From positions 30,504,001 through 30,568,000 of the forward strand of contig NC_046679.1 in the NCBI RefSeq assembly GCF_009870125.1: 64,000 nt of DNA, in the 5' to 3' direction. A program made the translations under genes and the position numbers. Positions 1 to 42,644 of this stretch are shown one piece after another. The stretch's first letter is position 1. Each line of letters begins with the position of its first letter. This stretch comes from Drosophila pseudoobscura (lineage: Eukaryota; Arthropoda; Insecta; Diptera; Drosophilidae). A model generated the notes under the pieces. That model ran no database searches and had not been told where the DNA came from. It saw only the letters and a program-made list of their open reading frames with translations.

Positions 1-235
1 ATCTCCAGGGGTCTCTAATGCGGAACAAGTGTCAACGGAAACGCTTTAACAGTTTTACAAGTTTATTAATTTATGATTGCAAAATGTAATAAAATTTGGG
101 TACTACCTGCTAATTAACAAAACATTGGAGGGGAAAGTCTACATTGTAGCAGTCTGTGAACAAATTGTTTTGTCCAAAAATATTTTTGAAAACTGGAATA
201 AATTAAACTGTGATCATGTCTTGGGCTGGAGGATA

Positions 236-799
236 ATGGACGAATTGGATTCAATGGATGCGGTGCGTTTCAAACACAGAGCGCGCAAGGCCCATCTCGT
301 TTTGGATCCGGATGGCTTCGAACTGTTTTATTTTACCCAAAGAACGACAACATGGAAGGACTGGTTCCGGGATTTGCTGAAACCCATTCCGCAGAAGGTG
401 GGCAATCTATACGATCACTTAGATCATCTGGTCGTTATAGTCGAGCCGGGTAAAAACGACGAATTCGATTGGCTGGAAATATTCGATGAGAAAAGATCGC
501 ACATTGCAACCGTCGAGCATCACCGTCGACATCGCGAACACGTGTTCGATTATAAGAATCCAAAAGGGAATTTAGTGTACAAAATTAGGGATACAGCATA
601 CAATCCATATTACAAAATCTATGCACCCGACGACGAAACAGAAATCGGAGGAATGGACCCCATAACGATGCTGGACCCTATCTCATTGATTTCCAGACCC
701 ACCCAATTCAAGTTTCCAGCCGGCATCGATCTGAAAACCAAAGTGGGCCTAATCGTTACGGTGGTGTACATCTATCAGACCTTGAAAGGAAAAAAATAG
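236..799 (+). CDS. Divergent phospholipid-scramblase-like protein (possibly 5' incomplete)
   Basis: A reading frame of about 187 aa from the first good in-frame ATG at 236; frame stays open back to 77 but without an ATG, so either the coding start is 236 or an upstream exon exists. The C-terminal third resembles the end of the scramblase fold: a segment rich in acidic residues, then FPAGIDLKTKVGL followed by a hydrophobic stretch (VTVVYIYQTL), matching the family pattern FPxDLDVKxKA plus membrane helix. Family members move phospholipids between leaflets in a calcium-dependent way. This protein is shorter than typical family members, and the cysteine-rich palmitoylation cluster is missing, so activity is doubtful. 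A variant ATTAAA lies at 809-814, and the gene converges with Ino80, the two stop codons being under 70 bp apart. Assignment rests on weak similarity only. Confidence 0.5.
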   Translation: MDELDSMDAVRFKHRARKAHLVLDPDGFELFYFTQRTTTWKDWFRDLLKPIPQKVGNLYDHLDHLVVIVEPGKNDEFDWLEIFDEKRSHIATVEHHRRHREHVFDYKNPKGNLVYKIRDTAYNPYYKIYAPDDETEIGGMDPITMLDPISLISRPTQFKFPAGIDLKTKVGLIVTVVYIYQTLKGKK

Positions 800-867
800 T
801 CCAAAGATATTAAACAGTATTTATTTTTATTTCGGAATTTCCATCGATTGTTCTTTTATTTATTCAC

Positions 868-34500
<33,633 letters not shown>

Positions 34501-34736
34501 GGCGCTGCTTTTAGTCAGCTTTTATGCACAATTATCACGTAATTTGCAAGATGGTTCGCCATGCGTCCGTCCCAGGGTAAACAATTCCACGCATTAGTGT
34601 GGCCGAAGTTTGCGCCGGCATTGCAAAAATACTGTTAGGGATGGCTAATAAATATCGATATATGCGTATTGGTATTTTTGAACGATATTTAGATGCACGC
34701 CTGCATACGAAGAGGCAAGAAAAACAAATAGACATA
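34501..34736. promoter_or_regulatory. Bidirectional Ino80/Aprataxin promoter with DRE
   Basis: The start codons are head-to-head, 236 bp apart. A perfect DRE palindrome TATCGATA at 34653-34660 lies between them. DREF binding to this element drives replication, repair and growth genes in Drosophila, which suits both partners. There is no TATA box at a proper distance. Confidence 0.75.
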
Positions 34737-35413
34737 ATGTGGCGTTTTAATCTGATAAACACTATTGCCGATCAGGCCAATTGGATAATTTCCTCGGATG
34801 TGGCCATTGTCATAGCCGATAAGTATCCGAAAGCGCAACATCACTATCTGGTGCTGCCCAAGGCGGAAATTTCGTCCGTTTTTAATGTAAGGCTAAACCC
34901 CCGCCGCATACACCCAATGGAATGCATCTAAGATATCTGTTGTTGTTTTTAGCTGACCCGAGAGCATTTGCCACTGTTGGAGGAACTGCATCTGCTGGCC
35001 CGCAACGTTGTCGAAGTGCGCGGCCAGCAGTGGAATGACTTTAAGGTGGGCTTCCATGCCGAGCCGAGCCTGGAACGCGTGCATTTGCATGTGATATCCC
35101 AGGATTTTGTGTCGCCATGTCTAAAGAGGAAAAAGCACTGGACCTCCTTCAACACGGCACTGTTTGTGCCATACGAAGGTAAGAGAACCAACCCCACCCC
35201 CACCAATCGTCATAGATGCAAGAAAATCTTTTTCTTTCAGAACTGCGCGACAAGCTTCAGTCGGAAAACAGTTTCCAGCGCCTGCCGCCGCATGCGTACC
35301 ATAAACTGCTGGACTCACCGCTTCAATGCAATCAATGCGAACGCATATGCATAAATTTGCCCAAACTTAAGGAGCACTTGCTGGAGCATCTTCTAAATAA
35401 GAGTGGTATTTGA
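34737..35413 (+). CDS. Aptx: Aprataxin, HIT-domain DNA-adenylate hydrolase
   Basis: Three exons: 34737-34886, 34953-35178, 35241-35413; 182 aa. The start MWRFNLINTIADQANWIIS was chosen because the HIT domain begins directly after it; ATGs further upstream add unsupported sequence. Aprataxin removes AMP from abortive DNA ligation ends in the nucleus. Visible motifs: PKAQHHYLVLPK, GFHAEPS, and the histidine-triad core HLHVIS with His94 and catalytic His96, then a C-terminal C2H2 finger (Cys155, Cys158, His171, His175). As in other insects it lacks the FHA domain of the vertebrate protein. A retrovirus is inserted 39 bp after the stop, so the native 3' UTR and poly(A) site are interrupted. Confidence 0.92.
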
Positions 35414-35448
35414 CGAGGCTGCAAAAGACGGTGACAGCAGAAGAGAGA

Positions 35449-35452
35449 TACA
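35449..35452. repeat. Target-site duplication, left copy (TACA)
   Basis: TACA directly abuts the left LTR and recurs at 43061-43064 after the right LTR. The uninterrupted target reads TACATA, matching the known gypsy preference for alternating pyrimidine-purine sites. Confidence 0.93.
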
Positions 35453-35869
35453 AGTTAGATTAAATAGAATCGACGTTATTGTAATGTTTATTCTTTATTA
35501 TTTACTCGTCGAAGCGAGATTTATTGTTCCTCGTTGGAGGTCTAAGAGAATCTAAATTTACATAAAAATGAAAGTCTTAATATTAAGTCCCCGGCCGCCG
35601 GCTGCGCAGTCGCCGGTGCATTAATCTGCTGACATGGCACACGCGCCGGTGTTATGTTGAGCAGCGGCAGTTTCCCACGTTCCACGGCCCCATGGTTGTT
35701 GTTGGGCCGTCTGGGCAAGTGTTTCCGTCAACGCTGCAACTCTCGTGTTCTATTACGCGACGAGGCATGTGCTGTATTTGGTTCATATGAAGGTGTTTAA
35801 GCTCATTGACCCGCTGTAGGGTCGAGAACCAAATGCAGAGGGAGGGGTATCCGGCTGGATCGGATAACT
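35453..35869 (-). repeat. 3' LTR of the gypsy-clade element
   Basis: It is 417 bp and matches 42644-43060. On the element strand two AATAAA signals (complement of 35487-35492 and 35494-35499) lie near its 3' end. The env stop codon straddles its inner edge. Confidence 0.96.
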
Positions 35870-37433
35870 ACTCCCCCCCTTGAGCAGTCGCCGTCCCCGG
35901 CGCACTTAGTCTTGCCATTAATCCATTGATTTGCCGGGCGTCGCGCTTCTTCGTCAAATATAGTCTGAGCATGGCCATGCCACATACTAGGCCACAAATA
36001 CCTAGTCCTAGGCAGAATGCAAAGATTGGTCTGGAACGTGAGGACACCTCTTCCTTTATCTCCTTGATGAAGTTGAGGTTCTCCTCGCTCAACTGGTGGA
36101 GGAATGGCAGGCTCAGCACCCTTTTATGCTCGGTAACATTTAGCAAGGGTGAAGATGCAACTCCTGGGTATCGGCTCTGAACGTTTTTGCGATTCTGATA
36201 GCGTGAACCATTTATGACGGCATAATCGTTGAATGTGATTAGATGCGTCCCTGAAATGTTGAGCGCCGCGCTGCCGTCGAAACTTACTGCTGCTGGGTGA
36301 TCGTTGATGATAATGATCCCGTCGTCGACCAGTGTGATGGCGCTGAGGTGGCTGGGTTGCGACTGGCAGTGGGCCACGCCACCAGAATATAATCCTTGGG
36401 CACAGGAGTCCTTTGTCGACGTTTCGCAGAATGTTGTCGTGGTCGTCTGTTTGCAGTCCGACACTGTTACTATCTGGTCGTTGCAGTCGGCGACGATGTT
36501 ATCGTCAAGTCGAAGGACGGTGCCGTTGTGGGCGACCGGGAAAATAGTTATCTTTTTGCAAATGTACTTAATCTTAGGGAATTGAATGACAAAGTGTATT
36601 ATGCTATTTGATTGAAAAACTTTGATTTTAGATACTTCTAAAATGTTAGTTACGATAACATTGGTGAGCTGATTAGAGAAAATAGAATTCAAGTCATCAT
36701 GGTCTAATATGACCGGATTGATTACGTTAACTTTTGCGAGGGAAATGGTGAGCATGAGATTACTTAGTTCGGATGCCAACATTCTGTTCCTAGCCAGCAA
36801 GGTCTCGTACAGGTGAGCCGAGTCAATTTGCTTTCCCTTTGCTGCCTCTAGCAACTTATTGACTGAGTCTGTTAAGCGGTTGATTTGCTCCTGAGACTTA
36901 GAATTTATGCTTATCTGCCTGTTATTCGATTCAATAAGTTGGGCCTCGTTTATTCGTATCTTTTCTAAGTCGTCCGCGTCCGGAGTTCCGGCTACCACCT
37001 TTAAGACCGAGCCCAGGATGTTTAGGCTCCTAGCAACTCTGTGGTGCACGCTAATCGTGGCTAACATATTTCGGATATGGTCGGTATCCACCACTAGTAG
37101 TTTTCGCATGTGCGACTGTGGAAACATCTCGGTTAAATTTGCGGTCTCGTCCGCCATTCGTTCGTAATCCGTTAAATTTGTCGAATGCCTAAGGTAATTT
37201 ATTTCGTCCCATACGAGTATGTCGCCGTCCAATATCGGTACGTAGTCAGAATGTGAGTAGTCTGTTATGCGAGCGTTTACCAAGGCCACCAGAAGGATTA
37301 TCATGTGAAACAACCTAAGGAATGAAAGAAAAGGTTGCTTGGTAATCTGTGATCGAGTCTCTAAGTATGAATGTAAAGGGAGCGTAAAAAATAGTCGGCT
37401 GAGTGGAACGCTCACGTATGGGCATAGGGGCAT
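35868..37433 (-). CDS. env: Errantiviral envelope glycoprotein
   Basis: Open frame of 521 codons whose first ATG overlaps the pol stop (TAATG). Env of this clade is made from a spliced RNA, and a strong acceptor (pyrimidine-rich tract then TTAG, new exon at 37314) sits just before an internal ATG at 37304, whose product begins with a signal-peptide-like stretch (MIILLVALVNA). Further features: a furin-type RVAR at residues 132-135 followed by a hydrophobic fusion-peptide-like segment, several N-glycosylation sequons, and a membrane helix at about 469-491 with a short basic cytoplasmic tail. The stop codon touches the 3' LTR border. Related Env proteins have a baculovirus-F-like fold and mediate spread from follicle cells to oocyte. 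No inactivating break is visible. Confidence 0.9.
   Translation of the reverse strand: MPLCPYVSVPLSRLFFTLPLHSYLETRSQITKQPFLSFLRLFHMIILLVALVNARITDYSHSDYVPILDGDILVWDEINYLRHSTNLTDYERMADETANLTEMFPQSHMRKLLVVDTDHIRNMLATISVHHRVARSLNILGSVLKVVAGTPDADDLEKIRINEAQLIESNNRQISINSKSQEQINRLTDSVNKLLEAAKGKQIDSAHLYETLLARNRMLASELSNLMLTISLAKVNVINPVILDHDDLNSIFSNQLTNVIVTNILEVSKIKVFQSNSIIHFVIQFPKIKYICKKITIFPVAHNGTVLRLDDNIVADCNDQIVTVSDCKQTTTTTFCETSTKDSCAQGLYSGGVAHCQSQPSHLSAITLVDDGIIIINDHPAAVSFDGSAALNISGTHLITFNDYAVINGSRYQNRKNVQSRYPGVASSPLLNVTEHKRVLSLPFLHQLSEENLNFIKEIKEEVSSRSRPIFAFCLGLGICGLVCGMAMLRLYLTKKRDARQINGLMARLSAPGTATAQGGE
35870..35881 (-). other. Polypurine tract
   Basis: A G-rich purine run (seven consecutive G on the element strand) lies immediately upstream of the 3' LTR, in the position needed to prime plus-strand DNA synthesis. 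Confidence 0.85.
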
Positions 37434-40400
37434 TACCTAAGATTGTCTTTGTGCACAACCCTCCCCCTAATTAGGACCGTTGTCCCCAAGTCCGCTTCTA
37501 CCGTTTCTTCCACGTACAACGGGGTTAGTTTATTTCCGAGGCGTCTGTTGGTTTTCATTAGTACCTTATCACCTACTCTAAAAACTCTGTTCTGACGCGA
37601 TCGGTTGGCTCGATTGTTCTGCACAATCTGAGCTTTCCGTACCCTGTTCTGTACCTCGCTGTGAAATTCTGCTGCAGCGGCGTTTAAAATATCGATCGGC
37701 TTCTTGTTGGTTATCGAGTGTACCGACCTGTTGTACTCCACTGTTGCCTGGAGGAAAAGGTCGACTGTGTCGACGATTCCCTTCGCTATCTTGAGGCATC
37801 TCGCGATTTCCAACAGAGTACTATGGAATCTTTCAACTTGGCCGTTTGAAGTGCTGTGGAGGGGAGGAGCATTCACAATGTGGGCTCCGAAATTGTCTCG
37901 CAGAAGTGACCTGATGGTTTCTGAATTCAGCGATGGTTCATTGTCGCAATATATTTGTCTAGTGTTGGGGAAAATGTTCATAAGTTGCAAGAGTGGAGCC
38001 TTTATATCCGCAATCGTGCGGGAAGCTATCGGTTGTACGATGGCAAATTTCGAGAATTTGTCCACGCATGTTAGGAAGTACTTCCTATCTGTTGAAAAAA
38101 TGTCGACGTGAAGCATTTCTCCAGTGAACGAAGGGACTGGCGTTGGTCCCAGCTCCTGTTTTTTTGGATGCCTATCGTACTTTGCTCTAGAACAAATCCT
38201 GCAATTCATGACTACCTCGCTTGCGAGTTTAGTCATTTTTGGGAAATAGTAATCGGCCAAGACCTGTTTTACGTTTTCCTGAGCAGCTCTATGTGCTCGA
38301 TTGTGTTCGATTGTGACAATCTCCTTTCTTTCATTTTCATTGAAAATGTCTGTGACCAGATTCTTGCAATGCCAGAACTTGGTCGACGGGAAGGCGCGTA
38401 CTAGCTCATGCTGAATGCAGGCTAGAGTCGGAAAATCACAGTGGATCGCGTTTACAACCGTAGGGTTTACTGAGGTCTTCACGACCCCAGTGAGCGCATT
38501 TTTGTCCGTAAAATTTATTATGTGTCGCGTTTTTTCCCCGAAAAGAATAAACATCTGCTTTAGAGGAAAACGCGCCGCTTCTAGGACGATTTGATTCCTA
38601 AAACAATTGACAGGTTTGTCTGTCGTTTCTATCGTGTAAGTCAAAGACGCTTCGCTGTGTATTGTCGCTGCGTCAGATGGTGGCGCGCTGTCTTCCAATG
38701 CATTGATGTTTTGTCGAGACAATGCGTCTGCGACATGGTTTTCTTTGCCTGGCTTATAGAAAAGCTTGGCACCGAGCTCGTCAATGCGTGCCTTCCAGCG
38801 TTTTATTTTAGAGTTAGGGTTTCCTTCGGAAACCGCGAACGTGAGTGGCTGGTGGTCAGTGAACACATTAATGTCCCTGACTCCGTAAATGTAGTGACGA
38901 AGCTTCCCCAAGGCCCACACAATTGCTAAAAGCTCGCGTTCATTGGTAGCGTAGTGACGCTCACCTTTCTTTAGTGTCCTTGAAATCATAGTTATTGGGC
39001 GGCCGCCTTGTGAAAGGACCGCCCCGATGCCATAGGCAGAGGCGTCGGTCGTTAGGTCGAACGGTTTTTTGTAATCTGGGTACATCAATATTACGTTTTC
39101 TGATGCCAGAATGTTCCTTAATTTCTGAAAGGCGTGTCGTTGGACCTCGCTCAAAATTATAGTGGTTTTTTTTGATTTGTATTTGCTGATGGACCCATTT
39201 TCCCCTTTTAAAATATCAGAAAGCGGTCGGGCAATTGACGCGAAATCTTTCACGAAGCATCTGTAGTAACTTGCCAGGCCCAAGAACGACCTTAGGCCGA
39301 ACAACGTTGTTGGCTCGACGTACTCCTGGATGGCCTTCACCTTCTCAGGGTCCGTCCTCGTGCCTTCGTTAGTCACAATAAAGCCGAGGTATTCCACGCT
39401 TGTCTTAAAAAAATTGGACTTCTCTCGAGCGACTCTCATGTTGGCGTCATAGAGGCTTTTCAGCACCCAGTCGACGTGTTTAACATGGTCGTCTTGAGAC
39501 TTGGAGAAAATAATTACGTCATCGACATAGACGTAGCATGTTTTGCCGATTTGTTCGCGCAAAACATCATCGATTGCTCTCTGGAAAATGCTACCTGCAT
39601 TTCGTAGACCAAAGGGCAGTCGGCAAAACTCGTACTTCCCTCCATTTACGGAAAAGGAAGTCTTTTCTCGGTCGCGCTCCGCCAAGGTTATTTGGTGGTA
39701 TCCAGACTTCAAGTCCAGTGTTGTGAAGTATCTGGCAGTACCCAAGTTTGCTAAGATCATTGAGATGCTTGGCATCGGGTATTTGTCGGCCACTGTTTTT
39801 TGATTGAGCTTCCGAAAGTCCATTACGAGACGTTTCTTCTTATTGCCCGCTTCATCAGTGCCTTTTTTGTCGACCACCCATATAGGATTATTATATGGCG
39901 ATCTGGATTTGCGAATGATTTTGTCTTTCAAAAGGCTCTTGACCTCTGATTCGACAAAATCAGCTACACCCATAGGGTACGGGTACAGCTTGGAGTAAAT
40001 TGGTTCGTCGTCCACAGTGCGGATAGTGGCCACGACCGAAGTATTATAAGGCAGAGACCCGTTAGGGTCGGCAAATGCCTTACTCCTCTTATTTAACATT
40101 TTTATAAAGTCCGCCCTTATGGCTGGGGGAGCATCGACGTCAATAACGTTTGTGTGGTTGACGTCTATGCACTTGTGGAATTTGATTACCTCAGTCGTGT
40201 TACCGAATCTGAGTGTACCGCTCTTTAAGCACAATGTCGCCCCTACCTGCGATAGCAGGTCAAGGCCAATGATGCCGTCAAATGATGATAATGATTCTAA
40301 CAAAAAAAATGGGGAGGTCTTGCCGAATATTGACAGAAGGCATTTCTTCGAAATTTCATTTGTCCCGTTGATTGAGTAGACGGGAAAGGGTGTCTCGACA

Positions 40401-40474
40401 GGGATGACGCCGCGAAGCCATTTACACGGCTTGATGTAATTCTTTGACGCACCCGTGTCTATGAGAAGCTTCAT
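37433..40474 (-). CDS. pol: Retroviral Pol polyprotein (protease, RT, RNase H, integrase)
   Basis: The frame holds 1013 codons from its first ATG but is open back to the slippery site at 40525-40531, so it is expressed as a Gag-Pol fusion by a -1 shift. Order and landmarks from the ATG: protease DTGAS (6-10); reverse transcriptase with YVDD (316-319); RNase H with Asp477, Glu512 and Asp540 regions; integrase zinc module His724, His728, Cys758, Cys761; and catalytic Asp791, Asp844, Glu881. It copies element RNA and inserts the DNA. No stop or frameshift interrupts it. The gag stop lies downstream of the slippery site, and pol ends one base into env. Confidence 0.95.
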   Translation of the reverse strand: MKLLIDTGASKNYIKPCKWLRGVIPVETPFPVYSINGTNEISKKCLLSIFGKTSPFFLLESLSSFDGIIGLDLLSQVGATLCLKSGTLRFGNTTEVIKFHKCIDVNHTNVIDVDAPPAIRADFIKMLNKRSKAFADPNGSLPYNTSVVATIRTVDDEPIYSKLYPYPMGVADFVESEVKSLLKDKIIRKSRSPYNNPIWVVDKKGTDEAGNKKKRLVMDFRKLNQKTVADKYPMPSISMILANLGTARYFTTLDLKSGYHQITLAERDREKTSFSVNGGKYEFCRLPFGLRNAGSIFQRAIDDVLREQIGKTCYVYVDDVIIFSKSQDDHVKHVDWVLKSLYDANMRVAREKSNFFKTSVEYLGFIVTNEGTRTDPEKVKAIQEYVEPTTLFGLRSFLGLASYYRCFVKDFASIARPLSDILKGENGSISKYKSKKTTIILSEVQRHAFQKLRNILASENVILMYPDYKKPFDLTTDASAYGIGAVLSQGGRPITMISRTLKKGERHYATNERELLAIVWALGKLRHYIYGVRDINVFTDHQPLTFAVSEGNPNSKIKRWKARIDELGAKLFYKPGKENHVADALSRQNINALEDSAPPSDAATIHSEASLTYTIETTDKPVNCFRNQIVLEAARFPLKQMFILFGEKTRHIINFTDKNALTGVVKTSVNPTVVNAIHCDFPTLACIQHELVRAFPSTKFWHCKNLVTDIFNENERKEIVTIEHNRAHRAAQENVKQVLADYYFPKMTKLASEVVMNCRICSRAKYDRHPKKQELGPTPVPSFTGEMLHVDIFSTDRKYFLTCVDKFSKFAIVQPIASRTIADIKAPLLQLMNIFPNTRQIYCDNEPSLNSETIRSLLRDNFGAHIVNAPPLHSTSNGQVERFHSTLLEIARCLKIAKGIVDTVDLFLQATVEYNRSVHSITNKKPIDILNAAAAEFHSEVQNRVRKAQIVQNNRANRSRQNRVFRVGDKVLMKTNRRLGNKLTPLYVEETVEADLGTTVLIRGRVVHKDNLR

Positions 40475-40478
40475 ATTA

Positions 40479-40531
40479 ATCCCTGCTATTTTCCGCCAAA
40501 CGAATGGCAGCAGGGATCTTCCCCTAAAAAA
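40479..40531 (-). promoter_or_regulatory. Programmed -1 frameshift signal (slippery heptamer plus hairpin)
   Basis: On the element strand, TTTTTTA (40531-40525) sits in the gag frame as T TTT TTA. Seven bases later a perfect 9-bp stem, ATCCCTGCT (40517-40509) pairing with AGCAGGGAT (40487-40479), encloses the end of gag, with an inner GCC/GGC pairing. After slippage the pol frame is open with no stop. Confidence 0.9.
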
Positions 40532-41928
40532 TTCACTGAGTCGCTCTCGTACTCTAATTCGCCCTCCGCTTCTATCTCAGCGACAGCTTCGGCCGCAGCC
40601 CCATTGTAGGCCGTGTCAGTCTGGTTGTCCCCGGTTGTAGTGTGCTCTATCCTCTGCTGCCAATTTCTCGAGGTGCGCTCTGACGCGTTTGTTTTCCTCG
40701 TAAAATTTTGACTGCGTCCACCCGACCCGAAAGGTTTTTGGTAAGCAGTGGGCAGTCTGAGTTTGGAAGAAGAAGGATCTACATCCATGGGCTCCGGGCC
40801 CTGGGCCCGAGTCCTGCCGCTATTGGATCGTTGGTTGGATCTTCCCTGCTGGGCGATCGACGCGTCTTGCCTTTTGTCGTAATGAGGACTTTTATAGGAG
40901 TCCACAGCTCTAGTTTGCCTAAAATTGCCCTGGAGTTGCGCTTGAGTTTGGCGCTGGCCCGTTTTTTGGGCCTTTTCCTCCATGGCCCTAGCGTAATTTG
41001 CAGCCAAAACGCTGCGATCCTCGCTGGATTCCGCCGCTTCGGCAAGGGCCAGAGCGGTCTGCAGATCTTTCGGTCTTGCCGGAAATACTGCTGTTTTCAA
41101 TGTTCTTCTTAAGCCTGAAACGAATACGTCTAAAGCGTCGTCCCTAGCTTTCTCGTTTAGAATGCCCGCTGCGACCGCATTATGGACCATTATGTTTTTG
41201 TTGGTAATGAGAGAGAGCTGCTTCTCAATCTCGTCATAGTATTCCGCCAAGGACAGGTTTCCCTGCCGCATGGTGGCCAGTTTTTGTTGTATCACGCTCA
41301 CTGGAGTTTTGTCGGAATACGAACTATCCAATCTATTCAAAATTGCCTTGAAATTTAGGACTGTATTGAAGGATGACAGGACGTTATTTGCGGCACCTTT
41401 TATTTTATTCCTGATGATGCCTGTCGCCATGTAATGTCTAGCGCTGCCCTCATAGGGCTCGAAAGTTTTATAGGCCGCCAGCGCTGCCTGGCGCCAAGCC
41501 ACATAATTTTCCTGTTTGCCGTCGAACTCGGGGACGGACTTAACCATGTCCAATGGCTGATCACACTGGACATCGGGATTTATTTCTATCTCCTTATACG
41601 CTTCAACTTTCGGGGCAGGCGTACCTGTGCTCAACTGAGCAATCTCGGCTTGTAATTGCTGTAACCTGGTCTCAAACCGCGAGGCCTGATTTTGCAGTGC
41701 GGCCTCTATAGCTGCTGCGAAAGTTGCCGGATCCATGATGTCCGGGGAACGTTCGTGGCTTTCAGTCAAACGGAGGCCACTAAGACACAAACGTAAACTA
41801 TCGTCGCTATCGGATTGTTCTTGCTTGCTATCCCCTGGGTCTTGCAGGTCCCCACACAGTGAAACTAAGCTATCAGACCGCTTAAAGGACTTGAGGTCAC
41901 TATTGGAACTGTTAGGGCTATCGCCCAT
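40486..41928 (-). CDS. gag: Errantiviral Gag structural protein
   Basis: A 480-aa frame starting at ATG 41928. An acidic, Ser-rich N-terminus is followed by a helical stretch near 64-100 (DPATFAAAIEAALQNQ, coiled-coil-like), a capsid-like core, and a basic Gln/Arg/Asn-rich C-terminal third containing EPMDVDPS. No CCHC zinc knuckle is seen, which is normal for gypsy-clade Gag, where the basic tail binds RNA. Gag assembles the particle. The reading frame ends just after the frameshift signal, so most product is Gag alone and a minority Gag-Pol. Confidence 0.93.
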   Translation of the reverse strand: MGDSPNSSNSDLKSFKRSDSLVSLCGDLQDPGDSKQEQSDSDDSLRLCLSGLRLTESHERSPDIMDPATFAAAIEAALQNQASRFETRLQQLQAEIAQLSTGTPAPKVEAYKEIEINPDVQCDQPLDMVKSVPEFDGKQENYVAWRQAALAAYKTFEPYEGSARHYMATGIIRNKIKGAANNVLSSFNTVLNFKAILNRLDSSYSDKTPVSVIQQKLATMRQGNLSLAEYYDEIEKQLSLITNKNIMVHNAVAAGILNEKARDDALDVFVSGLRRTLKTAVFPARPKDLQTALALAEAAESSEDRSVLAANYARAMEEKAQKTGQRQTQAQLQGNFRQTRAVDSYKSPHYDKRQDASIAQQGRSNQRSNSGRTRAQGPEPMDVDPSSSKLRLPTAYQKPFGSGGRSQNFTRKTNASERTSRNWQQRIEHTTTGDNQTDTAYNGAAAEAVAEIEAEGELEYESDSVNFLGEDPCCHSFGGK

Positions 41929-42183
41929 TAGCCACTTCTTATTTTATTGTATTTTTTTTTTTTTTTTTTTTTAATGAATTTGATTTTGATTTTAAATATC
42001 TCAGCTGACCGCTCAGTTTTATTTTATTTTTATTGGGTCGCGATTACCCAAAATACTTGAATAAAATTTTATAAAAAGAGCTCACTTACATGGTTTTCTG
42101 CGGTTTATACCGTGTTTTATTTGACTTAATTATTAGTTTCCTTTGATTAATTATTAATTCCTTTGTGGGTGGCGATGAGGGAA

Positions 42184-42441
42184 GCGAGGGATCATCCTTC
42201 AGCTTGTTGGTTTTAATTTTTGAGGCGAGGGATTGCCCTTCAGCCTGCTTTTTCTTTCGTAGACGTTGATGCCGGGAGCGAGGGATTGCCCTTCAGCTTC
42301 TTCCGGGTGTGGTTTTTTTTTCACCTTCAGCGAGGGATTGCCCTTCAGCTTGTTGTTTGGTTTTTTGAGGCGAGGGATTGCCCTTCAGCCTATTTTTCCT
42401 TCGTAGATGTTGATGCCGGGAGCGAGGGATTGCCCTTCAGC
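42184..42441 (-). repeat. Leader array of six 20-bp repeats (possible insulator or binding-site array)
   Basis: The 20-mer starting GCGAGGGATTGCCC (+ strand) begins at 42184, 42225, 42278, 42330, 42370 and 42422. Copies 2-6 are identical; copy 1 differs at three bases in the middle. Spacings are 41, 53, 52, 40 and 52 bp. Copies 3 and 6 share an extended left flank (GTTGATGCCGGGA). The array sits between the primer-binding site and gag, where D. melanogaster gypsy carries its Su(Hw) insulator, but the motif is different. Confidence 0.9.
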
Positions 42442-42632
42442 TCCTTTAAATGTAGGTTTAATTATTTATTTCACCTCACTTGTTGTTTATTACACTTGCG
42501 GCGTTAGCTCGCTAATTTAGTAGTAGAACCTCGAGTTGGGTAAGCACTTTTTATGTTTCTTTTATTTTCGTTAAGCCCGAAGCGTTAGCTTACGAATTTT
42601 TACTAAATAATTACTCGCGTTGGATAAAATTC

Positions 42633-42644
42633 CGTTGGGCGCCA
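42633..42644 (-). other. tRNA-Lys primer-binding site
   Basis: Element-strand TGGCGCCCAACG is complementary to the 3' end of Drosophila tRNA-Lys including CCA. Its first base is the last base of the 5' LTR, an overlap also known for gypsy. Confidence 0.88.

Noticed and set aside
77..235. N-terminal extension of the scramblase-like frame
   Set aside because: It opens with TTG, has no ATG and lacks family similarity; the coding start was placed at 236, or an upstream exon exists outside the window.
42000..42640. Canonical Su(Hw) insulator sites in the retroviral leader
   Set aside because: The TGCATA core expected of gypsy sites was not seen; a different repeat occupies the place.
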